A stretch of 64,000 nt of DNA. Origin: Halomonas fontilapidosi (GTDB taxonomy: Bacteria; Pseudomonadota; Gammaproteobacteria; Pseudomonadales; Halomonadaceae). Of the stretch, positions 50,966 through 59,679 are shown piece by piece (within the stretch, counting starts at the first letter, position 1; the number at the start of each line of letters is the position of its first letter). The stretch covers positions 1-64,000 of the forward strand of contig NZ_JACHXQ010000010.1 of the NCBI RefSeq assembly GCF_014192285.1. Reading direction: 5' to 3'. Made by a program: the position numbers and the translations under genes. The notes beneath the pieces are model-generated. The model made no database searches. It saw nothing but the letters and a program-made list of their open reading frames with translations, and had not been told where the DNA came from.

Positions 50966-51892
50966 TCACAGCGAGAGCAGCAGAAGGATCAGCGGCGGCG
51001 ACAGCAGCGAGAGCAGAAAGCCGCTGACCACGGCTACCGGTACGCAGGCTACGCCGCCATGCTGCTGGATCACCGGCAGGGTAAAATCCATGGAGGTGGC
51101 ACCGCCATAGCCAATCGCCAGTGCCGCATGGCGGCGGATGATCAGCGGGATCAGCACGAAGGCGACCAGTTCCCTGGCCAGGTCGTTGAAGAAGGCCACC
51201 CCGCCCATCAGCGGGCCCAGCTGGTCGCCGACCAGGATGCCGGAGAGCGAGTACCAGCCGAAACCGGCGGCCAGCGCCACTCCCTCGTTCCAGGCCAGGT
51301 TCAGCAGCGGCGCCGCCAGCAGTCCACCGACCAGCGAACTGGCGGCCAGCGTCACGGCTATCGCCAGGCCGAAGCGGTTGAGCACGATCTGGCGCAGCGG
51401 CATGCCGGAATTGCGCAGCTGGCAGCCGATCAGCGCCAGCAGGGCGTAGAGCACCGCTTCGGCGAGGGTCTCGGCCAGGGCGAAGAGCCCGCTGCCGGTG
51501 AGCCACGCCAGCAGCAGACCGAGCACCACGCCGGCCACCACCACCGCCACCAGCGCCAGCGAGCCCGCCATGGCGGCCCACTTGCTGATGGGCGCGCCCG
51601 CTATCGCCGAGGTGGGGGTCGCGCTAAGGCCCAGACGCCGCGACAGCCACCACAGGGCGGCCAGGTTGCAGGTCGAGATCACCGCAAACAGCAGCAGGGC
51701 CTGGCCGCCCAGGCGCGAGAGTTGCCCGGCCAGGTCGTCCAGGCCCGCCAGGCTGACGCCCATCAGCAGCAGAATCACGTAGATCGACGCGTTCACGCCG
51801 CGATTGATCAGGCGCAGCAGCAGGGCGTTGCGCACCGGCACCAGATACCCCAGCACCAGCGGCAGCAACACGATCAACAGACCGCTCAGCAT
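50966..51892 (-). CDS. lysO: Lysine exporter LysO (YbjE/DUF340 family)
   Basis: A 308-residue inner-membrane protein with about eight helices, matching LysO (YbjE). Clear family segments are GVNASIYVILLLMGVSLA, GFGWYSLSGILVGDQLGP and GYGGATSMDFTLPVIQQHGG. The last includes the conserved acidic position needed for lysine/antiporter function. It exports L-lysine and toxic analogues. ATG 51892 has AGGGAG upstream. It is monocistronic or weakly linked to baeSR. Confidence 0.9.
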   Translation of the reverse strand: MLSGLLIVLLPLVLGYLVPVRNALLLRLINRGVNASIYVILLLMGVSLAGLDDLAGQLSRLGGQALLLFAVISTCNLAALWWLSRRLGLSATPTSAIAGAPISKWAAMAGSLALVAVVVAGVVLGLLLAWLTGSGLFALAETLAEAVLYALLALIGCQLRNSGMPLRQIVLNRFGLAIAVTLAASSLVGGLLAAPLLNLAWNEGVALAAGFGWYSLSGILVGDQLGPLMGGVAFFNDLARELVAFVLIPLIIRRHAALAIGYGGATSMDFTLPVIQQHGGVACVPVAVVSGFLLSLLSPPLILLLLSL

Positions 51893-51949
51893 CGAGACTC
51901 CCTTCTCGTCCAGCGGCCGCCGGCGGCGACCGAAAGCCGTCCACTCTAG

Positions 51950-52633
51950 TCAATTTCCCTTCGGGGAGGAAGCGAGGTCGGTGCCGTCGAGCGTCAGATG
52001 GGTGAGGGTCAGCTGGCTGCGCTGCTCGTCGTCGCGATGGTACTCCATGGCCAGCAGTAGCCCCGGCACGTCGGGGTGGAAACTGAAGACCATGCGACGC
52101 TCGGGGGCGTCCGGTTCGGTGACCTCCACCCGGATCGCCTCGAAGCGTCCGGCGGGCAATTCCAGCATGCTTCGTTCCAGTCGGCGGTAGTCGATCTGCT
52201 CCTCGCGGCCGCGGTGATCCAGGTAGCGCAGTCGGCAGGATGCTTCACAGTCGTCGCCAACGGCGCGTCGGGAGAGGTCGAAGAGTGCACTCTGGCGGTC
52301 GGGTAGCCGGGCCAGCGCCTCGCCCTCCAGTTCATAGTTCTTGCCGATCCCCAGCAGGCGGTAGCTGCTGGCATAGTGCAGCGCACGGATGGTCTCGTCG
52401 GCGATGAATCGGCTGCGCTCATGGCCGCGAGCCACCGCGATGGAGGCGCGCATGTCGCTCTGCCAGTGGGCGCCATCACGACTCAGGCGGTGTTGGACGC
52501 TGGTGCTGGGCCAGCCGGCGACTTCGAGACGGTAGCGGGCATCGAAAGCACGCGGCTGTGCGGCGAGGGCGCTGCCGGCGGCCAGCAGCAGGAGCAGGGC
52601 GAGGGTGGCGCAACGGCGCTGCAGTGGGGACAT
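51950..52633 (-). CDS. DUF3108-family exported protein
   Basis: A 227-residue protein with a signal peptide (cut after about residue 24, SALA) and a beta-rich DUF3108 domain (FDARYRLEVAGWPSTSVQHRL; LFDLSRRAVGDD; ERRMVFSFHPDVPGLLLAMEY). Function is not established; members are periplasmic or envelope associated. ATG 52633 has GGAG upstream. It is divergent from the DJ-1 gene and about 57 bases upstream of lysO on the same strand. Confidence 0.82.
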   Translation of the reverse strand: MSPLQRRCATLALLLLLAAGSALAAQPRAFDARYRLEVAGWPSTSVQHRLSRDGAHWQSDMRASIAVARGHERSRFIADETIRALHYASSYRLLGIGKNYELEGEALARLPDRQSALFDLSRRAVGDDCEASCRLRYLDHRGREEQIDYRRLERSMLELPAGRFEAIRVEVTEPDAPERRMVFSFHPDVPGLLLAMEYHRDDEQRSQLTLTHLTLDGTDLASSPKGN

Positions 52634-52804
52634 GCGAGGACTCCGTGGCCAGCGATGAGGCAGTGATGAGAGTCTTCCCGCGAACGGGGGTTCCCGACGG
52701 CACGTTTCGTGTGCGCTGCACCGGCGGCCGGCCCGAGGGACTGCTAGGCTGCTCATGCGGGGGTGGGACTTCCGCTAACGTCAAACCCATTCGAGGAGAC
52801 TACC

Positions 52805-53365
52805 ATGGCCAGACTATTGCTGATCGCCGGTGACTATGTCGAGGACTACGAGATCATGGTGCCCTTCCAGGCCTTGCAGGCCATGGGCCACTCGGTCGAT
52901 GCGGTATGTCCCGACAAGCGCGAGGGCGACAAGGTGCGTACCGCTATTCATGACTTCGAGGGCGACCAGACCTACTCCGAGAAGCCCGGCCACGACTTCA
53001 CCCTGAATGCCACCTTCGCCGAGGTGGAGGTCGCCGACTACGATGGGCTGGTCGTTCCCGGCGGGCGTGCGCCGGAGTACCTGCGCCTCGACGAGCGGGT
53101 GCTGGAGATGGTTCGTCACTTCTTCGACCATGACAAGCCGGTGGCGGCCATCTGCCATGGCGCCCAGCTGCTGGCCGCGGCGGTCTCCCTCGAGGGGTAT
53201 CGGGTCTCGGCCTATCCGGCCTGTGCGCCGGAAGTGCGCCTGGCCGGCGGCGACTATGCGGAGATCAACGTCGATGAGGCGGTGGCCAGCGGCAAGCTGG
53301 TTAGCGCCCCCGCCTGGCCGGCTCACCCTGCCTGGCTCAAGCGTTTCGCCGCCATGCTCGACTGA
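52805..53365 (+). CDS. DJ-1/PfpI-family protein
   Basis: A 186-residue class I glutamine-amidotransferase-like protein with nucleophile C117 in the nucleophile elbow [10 protein letters not shown] and an early acidic residue in [11 protein letters not shown]. Relatives (PfpI, YhbO, DJ-1) are reported as glyoxalase III or protein/nucleotide deglycases acting on methylglyoxal damage, and some as proteases. ATG 52805 follows GGAGACTACC. It lies 55 bases upstream of the NemR/AcuR-type repressor on the same strand, which supports an electrophile-defence role. Confidence 0.88.
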   Translation: MARLLLIAGDYVEDYEIMVPFQALQAMGHSVDAVCPDKREGDKVRTAIHDFEGDQTYSEKPGHDFTLNATFAEVEVADYDGLVVPGGRAPEYLRLDERVLEMVRHFFDHDKPVAAICHGAQLLAAAVSLEGYRVSAYPACAPEVRLAGGDYAEINVDEAVASGKLVSAPAWPAHPAWLKRFAAMLD

Positions 53366-53394
53366 GACCGCATGGCACGGCGGTTTGACGTCAC

Positions 53395-53409
53395 TAGACG
53401 ACTGGTCTA
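53395..53409. promoter_or_regulatory. Repressor operator 1, TAGACGACTGGTCTA
   Basis: TAGAC/GTCTA arms with a five-base spacer, 11 bases before the TetR-family start. It shares the 11-mer GACTGGTCTAA with operator 2. It resembles the NemR-box type and suggests autoregulation. Confidence 0.7.
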
Positions 53410-53420
53410 ATCTGGCCGGC

Positions 53421-54023
53421 ATGAAGACGCACGCCACCCGTGACAAGCTGATCGAGATCGGCGCCGACCTGATTGCCGAGCAGGGCTTCAACGCCACCGG
53501 GATCAACGCGGTGCTTAGTCGTGCCGGGGTCCCCAAGGGGTCCTTCTATCACTATTTCGCCAGCAAGGAGGACTTCGGCCTCGCCGTGATCGACGCCTTT
53601 GCCGAGCAGTATGATGCACGTCTGGCGGCGATCTTCGAGTCCACCGACGCGGCGCCACTCGTGCGCCTGCGTCGCTACTTCGCCGCCGGCAAGGCCGACA
53701 TGCTCTCCTGCGATCATGCCCGTGGTTGTCTGATCGGCAACCTGGGCCAAGAGCTTTCGGCGCGCAGCGAGGTCTTCCGAGCCCGATTGGATCAGGTGTT
53801 CCGGGCCTGGGAGCGGCGGCTGGTTGCCTGCCTCGAAGAGGCTCGCCGCGCCGGCGAGGTGCCGCATGAGCTCGATGCCGAGGCGCTGGCAGGCTTCATC
53901 ATGGCCGGCTGGGAAGGTGCCATCCTGCGTGCCAAGACCGTCAAGTCGCTGGCGCCCATGGACTCCTTCGAGGCGATTCTGTTTCGCCAGGTACTGGACA
54001 GCGAGCTTCCCGCGGTCGATTGA
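53421..54023 (+). CDS. TetR-family repressor, NemR/AcuR type
   Basis: A 200-residue repressor with an N-terminal helix-turn-helix (GINAVLSRAGVPKGSFYHYF) and a C-terminal effector domain. The latter contains C97 and C103 in SCDHARGCLIGNLGQEL, the cysteine-bearing segment by which NemR senses electrophiles and oxidants. Length is normal. It has an operator 11 bases before its ATG and a second one before the downstream SDR gene, so it probably represses both. AcuR (acrylate/DMSP) is a related possibility. Confidence 0.88.
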   Translation: MKTHATRDKLIEIGADLIAEQGFNATGINAVLSRAGVPKGSFYHYFASKEDFGLAVIDAFAEQYDARLAAIFESTDAAPLVRLRRYFAAGKADMLSCDHARGCLIGNLGQELSARSEVFRARLDQVFRAWERRLVACLEEARRAGEVPHELDAEALAGFIMAGWEGAILRAKTVKSLAPMDSFEAILFRQVLDSELPAVD

Positions 54024-54064
54024 TTTCCTGCCCGCGTCTTCGTCTAACCGTGTTTGGCAACTAG

Positions 54065-54076
54065 TAGACTGGTCTA
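54065..54076. promoter_or_regulatory. Repressor operator 2, TAGACTGGTCTA
   Basis: TAGAC/GTCTA arms with only a two-base spacer, followed by AAAAA. It lies 160 bases before the SDR start and shares GACTGGTCTAA with operator 1. Confidence 0.65.
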
Positions 54077-54235
54077 AAAAAGCGATCCGGAAAGAACGCT
54101 TTCCGGCATTTCATTGTCGCCGCTGCGACGCCAGACGATTCGAGACTGGCCGAGCAGCCGGCGTGAAGCCTCAGAGCCTTCGGTCGCGGCAACCGCGGGC
54201 CTTATAACCCGATGCAATCCAGAGGAGAAGAGTCC

Positions 54236-54973
54236 ATGTCCGAGATCCATGGCAAGGTCGTGATCATTACCGGGGCCAGCAGCGGCCTGGGCGAAGCCAC
54301 CGCCCATCGTCTGGCCAAGGGCGGCGCCAAGCTGGTGCTCGGCGCTCGCCGTGAGGAACGCCTGCAGTCCCTGCGCGATGCCATCGTCGAACAGGGCGGC
54401 GAGGCCATCTATCAGGTCACCGACGTGACCGACCGCGATCAGGTCGAGGCCCTGGCCAGCGCCGCCAAGCAGGCCTATGGCCGCATCGACGTGCTGGTCA
54501 ACAATGCGGGCCTGATGCCGCTCTCACCGCTCGACCAGCTCAAGGTCGACGAGTGGGAGCAGATGGTCGACGTCAACATCAAGGGAGTGCTTTACGGCCT
54601 CGCCGCCGTGCTGCCGACCATGCGCGAGCAGCATGCCGGACACATCATCAACCTCTCGTCGGTGGCGGGCCATGTGGTCTTTCCCGCCTCGGCCGTCTAC
54701 AGCGCCACCAAGTATGCGGTCAAGGCGCTCTCCGAGGGCATTCGCCAGGAGGGCGGCGAGGAGATCCGTTCCACCAACATCTCGCCGGGCGCGGTAGCCA
54801 CCGAGCTGACCACTACCATCAGTGATCCTGATACCGCGCAGAACGTGAATGAGCTCTACGAGATGGCCATCGATGCCGACGCTATCGCCCGCGCGATCGT
54901 CTATGCTATCGAGCAGCCGGCGGACGTCGACGTCAACGAGCTGATCATCCGCCCGACCAAGCAGCCGCTCTAA
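54236..54973 (+). CDS. Short-chain dehydrogenase/reductase
   Basis: A 245-residue classical SDR: NAD(P)-binding [16 protein letters not shown], structural NNAG ([13 protein letters not shown]), catalytic serine in INLSSVAGH and Y-x-x-x-K in [21 protein letters not shown] after strand 2 suggests NADP(H). Substrate is unknown; relatives reduce aldehydes, ketones or serine-type alcohols. ATG 54236 has AGAGGAGAAG upstream. Operator 2 of the TetR-type repressor lies in its 212 bp leader, so it is likely an electrophile-inducible reductase. Confidence 0.9.
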   Translation: MSEIHGKVVIITGASSGLGEATAHRLAKGGAKLVLGARREERLQSLRDAIVEQGGEAIYQVTDVTDRDQVEALASAAKQAYGRIDVLVNNAGLMPLSPLDQLKVDEWEQMVDVNIKGVLYGLAAVLPTMREQHAGHIINLSSVAGHVVFPASAVYSATKYAVKALSEGIRQEGGEEIRSTNISPGAVATELTTTISDPDTAQNVNELYEMAIDADAIARAIVYAIEQPADVDVNELIIRPTKQPL

Positions 54974-55024
54974 GCGTCGCGCCCGGCGAGGGCCAGTGCC
55001 GCCGGGCAAGCAGTGATCACGAAC

Positions 55025-55054
55025 CAGGGCACGGCGCCAATGCGCCGTGCCCTG
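55025..55054. terminator. Bidirectional terminator between SDR and pncB
   Basis: CAGGGCACGGCGC pairs perfectly with GCGCCGTGCCCTG around CAAT. It lies between convergent genes. A second GCCCGGC/GCCGGGC dyad precedes it at about 54980-55006. Confidence 0.8.
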
Positions 55055-55093
55055 TTGCGTTGCGCGGGTTGCGCGCGTTAACCGGTTGGTCGC

Positions 55094-56440
55094 TCAGGAT
55101 CGAGACTGCAGACGCTCGAGCTCCGGGCTGAGCGTGACGGGGTAGTCGCTCTCACCCTCCGCGAGTTGTCTGACGCCCTCGGGGAAGCATTCGAGGGCAT
55201 CCGCGGCCCGCTCGCGAGCCTGGTCGGCCAGGGCCATCTCGTCCTCATCGAGCCGCCCCGCTCGTACCAGTGGCCGCAGCTGAGGTTCTCCGTCGTCGAT
55301 GGCCTCGTCACGCAGGGCAATGATATCGCCGACAAAGCGGCCCTGTTCGTCCCGGCGGCGATATACCTGTTTGCGGCAGGGCAGATTGATCTTGCCCGGC
55401 GAGTGCTTGACCCGCGGCGTGCCGGCATACTCGACCAGTTTGTAGGAAAGGTCGATCACCGGCGCGTCCGCCGACACGCCCATCTGAGTGCCGACGCCGA
55501 AGGCATCGATGGGCGCGCCGTCCTCGAGCAGGGCGGCGATCTTGAACTCGTCAAGGCCGCTGCTGGCGACGATGGTGATGTCGTCGTGCCCGGCCTCGTC
55601 GAGCAACTGGCGTGCGCCCTTGGCCAGTTCGCCCAGGTCGCCGGAATCGAGGCGGATGGACTTGACGCCGAGCTCGGGCTCCTCGCGCATGATCTCGATT
55701 ACCTTGCGAACCCCCTCCAGGGTGTCGTGGGTGTCCACCAGCAGGGTGGTGCCGGGGTAGAGCCGCGCGAAGGCACGGAAGGCCTCTCGCTCGTCGTCGT
55801 GGGCGAGGATATAGCTGTGCGCCATGGTGCCGTTGATCGCCAGGTCATGGCGCAGGCCGCCGAGCACGTTGCTGGTCCCGGCCAGTCCCGCGGTGCGGTA
55901 GGCGCGCACGCCCCGCATCGCGGCATCCACGCCATGCATGCGGCGCATGCCGAAATCCACCACCGGGCGACCGCGAGCCGCCATCACGATGCGTACCGCC
56001 TTGGAGGCGAGCACGGTTTCCGGCTGCACCAGGTTCATCACCAGGCTCTCGAGCAGTTGGGCCTGGGCGATGGGCGCGTCCACTTCCAGCAGCGGCTCAT
56101 TGGCAAACACCGGGGTACCCTCCGGAAGGGCCCAGATGTCGCCCTCGAAGCGCCAGTTGCTCAGCCAGTCGAGAAAGCCCTGATCGAACTGCCCGGTATC
56201 GGCCAGGCGCTCGAGGGCCTGGTCGCCGAAGCGCAAGCGGCTGAGCAGTGCCGCGGCATGCTGCTGGCCGCAGGCCAGCATGAAACGTCGCGTGGGCGGC
56301 ATCTTGCGAAAGAACAGGCTGAAGGTGGCCCGCTCGTGCATCGCCTCCTTCCAGTAGGCCTGGGTCATGGTCAGCTGGTAGAGGTCGGTGAGCAGGGCCA
56401 GCTCGCCCTCCTCGACCTGCAGGGGAATCGGCTCGCTCAT
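55094..56440 (-). CDS. pncB: Nicotinate phosphoribosyltransferase
   Basis: A 448-residue cytoplasmic enzyme converting nicotinate, PRPP and ATP to nicotinate mononucleotide for NAD salvage. Features are LLTDLYQLTMTQAYW at the N-terminus, FRKMPPTRRFMLACG, the VDFGMRRMHGVDAAM phosphate-binding region, the IRLDSGDLGELAKG aspartate motif and GVGTQMGVS. It resembles the longer PncB2-type rather than E. coli PncB. ATG 56440 overlaps the pncA stop by four bases, forming a nicotinamide-salvage operon. Confidence 0.93.
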   Translation of the reverse strand: MSEPIPLQVEEGELALLTDLYQLTMTQAYWKEAMHERATFSLFFRKMPPTRRFMLACGQQHAAALLSRLRFGDQALERLADTGQFDQGFLDWLSNWRFEGDIWALPEGTPVFANEPLLEVDAPIAQAQLLESLVMNLVQPETVLASKAVRIVMAARGRPVVDFGMRRMHGVDAAMRGVRAYRTAGLAGTSNVLGGLRHDLAINGTMAHSYILAHDDEREAFRAFARLYPGTTLLVDTHDTLEGVRKVIEIMREEPELGVKSIRLDSGDLGELAKGARQLLDEAGHDDITIVASSGLDEFKIAALLEDGAPIDAFGVGTQMGVSADAPVIDLSYKLVEYAGTPRVKHSPGKINLPCRKQVYRRRDEQGRFVGDIIALRDEAIDDGEPQLRPLVRAGRLDEDEMALADQARERAADALECFPEGVRQLAEGESDYPVTLSPELERLQSRS

Positions 56441-57003
56441 GTACGCACCTCGACTCCGGCTTCCTCGAAGTCACGGTGGCACGCCTCGATGGCTTCGGGG
56501 TCGACCGCGGCGGATAGCGCCTCCAGCAACAAGGTGGTGAAGCCTTCCCGACTGGCCGCCAGTACCGTGGCATGGACACAGACATCCAGCGCCAGGCCGC
56601 AGACGATCACCCGCTCGATACCCTTCTCCTGCAGGTAGCCGCCGAGTCCCGTGCCGTCGAAGGCGGAGTAAGCATCGGCATTGAAGGCGGTGGCCTTGCT
56701 GACGCGAATGACATCCTCGGGAAGGGTCAGGTCGGGATGGAAGGCGGCGCCCGGTGTGTCCTGCACGCAGTGAACCGGCCAGGGGCCGCCGCGATGCGTG
56801 AAACTGACGTGGTCGACGGGGTGCCAGTCCCGCGAGGCAACCACCATGGCGCCGGCAGCGCGGGCCGCCTCGATCTCGGCATTGATGCCGGGCACCAGCG
56901 CCGCGCCGCCCTCGACGCCCAGTGCGCCGCCTTCGCAGAAGTCGTTCTGCATATCGACGACGAGCAGCACGTCGCGTGAGCCATAGTTCACTGTTGTGGT
57001 CAT
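56437..57003 (-). CDS. pncA: Nicotinamidase
   Basis: A 188-residue isochorismatase-fold enzyme that deamidates nicotinamide to nicotinate. The triad is D17 (LLVVDMQNDFCEGG), K103 (VSKATAFNAD) and C142 (CGLALDVCVHAT). Metal ligands are in SRDWHPVDHVSF. ATG 57003 has AGGAAGG upstream. It feeds pncB, which it overlaps. Confidence 0.94.
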   Translation of the reverse strand: MTTTVNYGSRDVLLVVDMQNDFCEGGALGVEGGAALVPGINAEIEAARAAGAMVVASRDWHPVDHVSFTHRGGPWPVHCVQDTPGAAFHPDLTLPEDVIRVSKATAFNADAYSAFDGTGLGGYLQEKGIERVIVCGLALDVCVHATVLAASREGFTTLLLEALSAAVDPEAIEACHRDFEEAGVEVRT

Positions 57004-57080
57004 TGCGCACCTTCCTGGAGGTCGTTGGGTATCGTCTCTTTCAGCGTAAGGCCTCCCCGTCGCTTGTTGAAGGGTGGGGG

Positions 57081-58019
57081 TCAATAACCGGCCTCGGGGT
57101 CGATGGTCTCGAGGGGGGCCCCTGCCTCGAAGGCCTGCAGTGCCTCGGCCACCTGGTCCAGCGCCTCGCCCAGAGGGGTCGGGCCGGCCATGTGGGGGGT
57201 GACCCAGACCCGCGGGTGCGACCATAGCGGACTCTCGTCGGGCAGGGGTTCCGTGGGGAAGGCGTCGAGCAGCGCCCCGCGCAGCCGGCCCTCACGATCT
57301 TCATCCGGGCCCAGGGCGTTGAGCAGTGCGGCCTCGTCGATCAGGGTGCCACGCCCCGGGTTGATCAGGCTGGCCCCCTCGGGCAGCCGCGCCAGGGTGT
57401 CCGTATCGATGATATGGCGCGTCGCGGACGTATCCGGCAGCAGCAATACCAGGCTCATGGCCTGGTCCAGCACCTCGCCGAGGCCGTCCTCGCCATGGTG
57501 ACAATGGATGTCGTCCAGCGACTTGGCCGAGCGGCTCCAGCCATGCACCGGGAAGCCGTCGGCGGCAATCATGGCGGCGACCTTCGCGCCGATCGCGCCG
57601 AGGCCCAGCACGCCCACCGGCCAGTCGCCCTTGTCGACCACCGAATGCTCGCGCCATTCGCGGCGTGCCTGCTGGCGGCGATAGCGGTCGAAGTCACGCT
57701 GGAAGTGCAGGATGCCGTAGCGCACGTAGTCGCCGATCAGCTCGGCCATGCCGGCGTCGCGCAGTTTGACAATCGGCACGTCCCGGGGCAGACCGGGATT
57801 GCTCAGCAGGGCATCGACGCCGGCACCGAGATTGACGATACCCTTGAGTCGCTCGGGTTCGCGGAGCAGGTCGGCGGACGGCTTCCACACCGCCAGATAG
57901 TCCGCCTCGCGGCGTTTCTCGGCCGGGGCACTGCTGGTGAACACCTCGGCATCCGGCAGGCGTTCGGCCAAGGCCTCACGCCACTGCTCGGCGTCGTCGC
58001 TATGTACGAGAACCTTCAT
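57081..58019 (-). CDS. ghrA: Glyoxylate/hydroxypyruvate reductase A-like (D-2-hydroxyacid dehydrogenase)
   Basis: A 312-residue NAD(P)H-dependent reductase. The Rossmann motif VGVLGLGAIGAKVAAMIAADG is followed by GWSRSAK, where Ser-Arg suggests NADPH. The substrate/catalytic region INPGRGTLIDEAALLNAL and the C-terminal catalytic histidine in VTPHMAGPT match GhrA. It reduces glyoxylate or hydroxypyruvate in the cytoplasm. ATG 58019 has AGGAGGAGG upstream. It is divergent from doeA across 259 bp and 77 bases from pncA on the same strand. Confidence 0.9.
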   Translation of the reverse strand: MKVLVHSDDAEQWREALAERLPDAEVFTSSAPAEKRREADYLAVWKPSADLLREPERLKGIVNLGAGVDALLSNPGLPRDVPIVKLRDAGMAELIGDYVRYGILHFQRDFDRYRRQQARREWREHSVVDKGDWPVGVLGLGAIGAKVAAMIAADGFPVHGWSRSAKSLDDIHCHHGEDGLGEVLDQAMSLVLLLPDTSATRHIIDTDTLARLPEGASLINPGRGTLIDEAALLNALGPDEDREGRLRGALLDAFPTEPLPDESPLWSHPRVWVTPHMAGPTPLGEALDQVAEALQAFEAGAPLETIDPEAGY

Positions 58020-58220
58020 GGCTCCTCCTCCTGAATGACCATGCGTCATCATGGGAGCGGGGCTGCCCATCGACAAGCCTCATGGCACATCAGGAAATGC
58101 TTGACCGCCTACCATGGGTTAGCAGTAACCTCGAGTCGCGGATCGAGCAACGCGACCCCCGTTGCCGCCTGGCCCGGCACAGCGCCGATCGCCATACGGC
58201 AGTGAAGGTTACCCCCGGTC

Positions 58221-58246
58221 CGGCCCTCTCGCCGCAGAGAGGGCCG
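58221..58246 (+). other. Ten-base-pair hairpin in the doeA leader
   Basis: CGGCCCTCTC pairs perfectly with GAGAGGGCCG around GCCGCA, ending 32 bases before the doeA start and followed by ATTTACTT. It could attenuate doeA or terminate antisense transcription. Confidence 0.6.
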
Positions 58247-58278
58247 ATTTACTTGATGATGCGATGGCGAGTGGCTTC

Positions 58279-59478
58279 ATGATCCAGGTTTCCCTGCCCT
58301 TCACTCGTGAGGAATATGCGACCCGCTTGTGGAAGGTGCGTGCCGAGATGGCCAGCCGTGGTATCGACGTGCTGATCGTCAGCGACCCCTCCAACATGGC
58401 CTGGTTGACCGGCTACGACGGCTGGTCCTTCTATGTCCATCAGTGCGTGCTGGTGGGCCTGGAGGGTGAGCCGGTGTGGTATGGCCGCCGGATGGACGCC
58501 AACGGGGCCCTGCGCACCTGCTGGATCGATCCGGACAACATCACCTACTACCCGGATTACTACGTGCAGAATCCGGATATGCACCCCATGGACTACCTCG
58601 CTCAGACGATCCTGCCCGACCGCGGGTGGCACGAGGGCGTGGTGGGCATGGAGATGGACAACTACTATTTCTCGGCCAAGGCCTACCAGAGCCTGCTCCG
58701 CGAACTGCCCCATGCGCGCTTCATGGACGCCAACTCGCTGGTCAACTGGTGTCGCGCGGTCAAGTCGCCCCAGGAAGTCGAGTACATGCGCGTAGCGGCC
58801 AAGATCGTCGAGGGCATGCACACACGAATCCTGGAAGTGATCGAGCCGGGCCTGCCCAAGAGCAAGCTGGTGTCGGAGATCTACCGGGTCGGCATCGAAG
58901 GCTGGAAAGATGAGCACGGCAAGGTCTTTGGCGGCGACTATCCGGCCATCGTGCCCATGCTGCCCACCGGCAGTGACGCTGCCGCCCCGCACCTGACCTG
59001 GGACGACACGCCGTTTCGCGAGGGTGAGGGGACCTTCTTCGAGATCGCCGGGGTCTTCAAGCGCTACCATGCGCCGATGTCGCGCACCGTCTTCCTGGGC
59101 AGGCCGCCCCAGGAGTTCGTGCGCGCCGAATCGGCACTGCTCGAGGGCATCGAGAATGGCCTGGCGGTCGCCAAGCCGGGCAATCGCACCGCAGACATCG
59201 CCATGGCGCTGGGTGCGGCCATGGACAAGTACGGCTTCGACCGCGGCGGTGCGCGCTGTGGCTATCCCATCGGCATCAGCTATCCCCCGGACTGGGGCGA
59301 GCGCACCATGAGCCTGCGTCCCTCGGACGAGACCATCCTGCAGCCCGGCATGACCTTCCACTTCATGCCGGGCCTGTGGGAAGACGACTGGGGCCTGGAG
59401 ATCACCGAGAGCATCCTGATCACCGAGACCGGCTGCGAGACCCTGGCCGACTTCCCTCGCCAGCTCTTCGTGCGCTGA
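58279..59478 (+). CDS. doeA: Ectoine hydrolase DoeA
   Basis: A 399-residue M24-peptidase (creatinase-like) fold enzyme that opens the ectoine ring to N-acetyl-2,4-diaminobutyrate isomers, the first step of ectoine use in H. elongata. MAWLTGYDGWSFYVHQCVL, YYPDYYVQNPDMHPMDYLAQ and the C-terminal MTFHFMPGLWEDDWGLEIT match DoeA as I know it. ATG 58279 is chosen because it gives exactly 399 residues starting MIQVSLPFTREEYA; ATG 58264 is an in-frame alternative. Ribosome-binding sites are weak for both, which with the upstream hairpin hints at translational control. doeB follows after a structured 201 bp gap. Confidence 0.93.
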   Translation: MIQVSLPFTREEYATRLWKVRAEMASRGIDVLIVSDPSNMAWLTGYDGWSFYVHQCVLVGLEGEPVWYGRRMDANGALRTCWIDPDNITYYPDYYVQNPDMHPMDYLAQTILPDRGWHEGVVGMEMDNYYFSAKAYQSLLRELPHARFMDANSLVNWCRAVKSPQEVEYMRVAAKIVEGMHTRILEVIEPGLPKSKLVSEIYRVGIEGWKDEHGKVFGGDYPAIVPMLPTGSDAAAPHLTWDDTPFREGEGTFFEIAGVFKRYHAPMSRTVFLGRPPQEFVRAESALLEGIENGLAVAKPGNRTADIAMALGAAMDKYGFDRGGARCGYPIGISYPPDWGERTMSLRPSDETILQPGMTFHFMPGLWEDDWGLEITESILITETGCETLADFPRQLFVR

Positions 59479-59511
59479 ACAAACAGAATCCAAGATTGCT
59501 GCAATGAACAA

Positions 59512-59618
59512 CGAGGGGCGCTGGGGGCAGATCGGAGAGGGGGTCCTACGCCAGGGATGGCGTCGGTAGCGCCCAGGGATGGGTTCACAGCGCCCCCTCG
59601 AAGATCTGCCGCCAGATC
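59512..59618 (+). other. Complex RNA structure between doeA and doeB with two AGGGAT loops
   Basis: An outer pair CGAGGGGCGCTG (59512-59523) with CAGCGCCCCCTCG (59588-59600) has one bulged C. Inside, ACGCC/GGCGT (59548-59563) and CCC/GGG (59572-59583) each display the same AGGGAT loop. A second pair GGCAGATC (59526) with GATCTGCC (59603) crosses the outer stem, and GATCTG/CAGATC (59603-59618) can form a local hairpin instead. Mutually exclusive helices just before the doeB ribosome-binding site suggest a switch, a CsrA/RsmA-type target or a dispersed repeat element. Confidence 0.6.
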
Positions 59619-59679
59619 AGCCCCGAGTGGCATCAGGGCCACCACGCCGATGCCATATGAGAACAAGGAGTTGTACACC

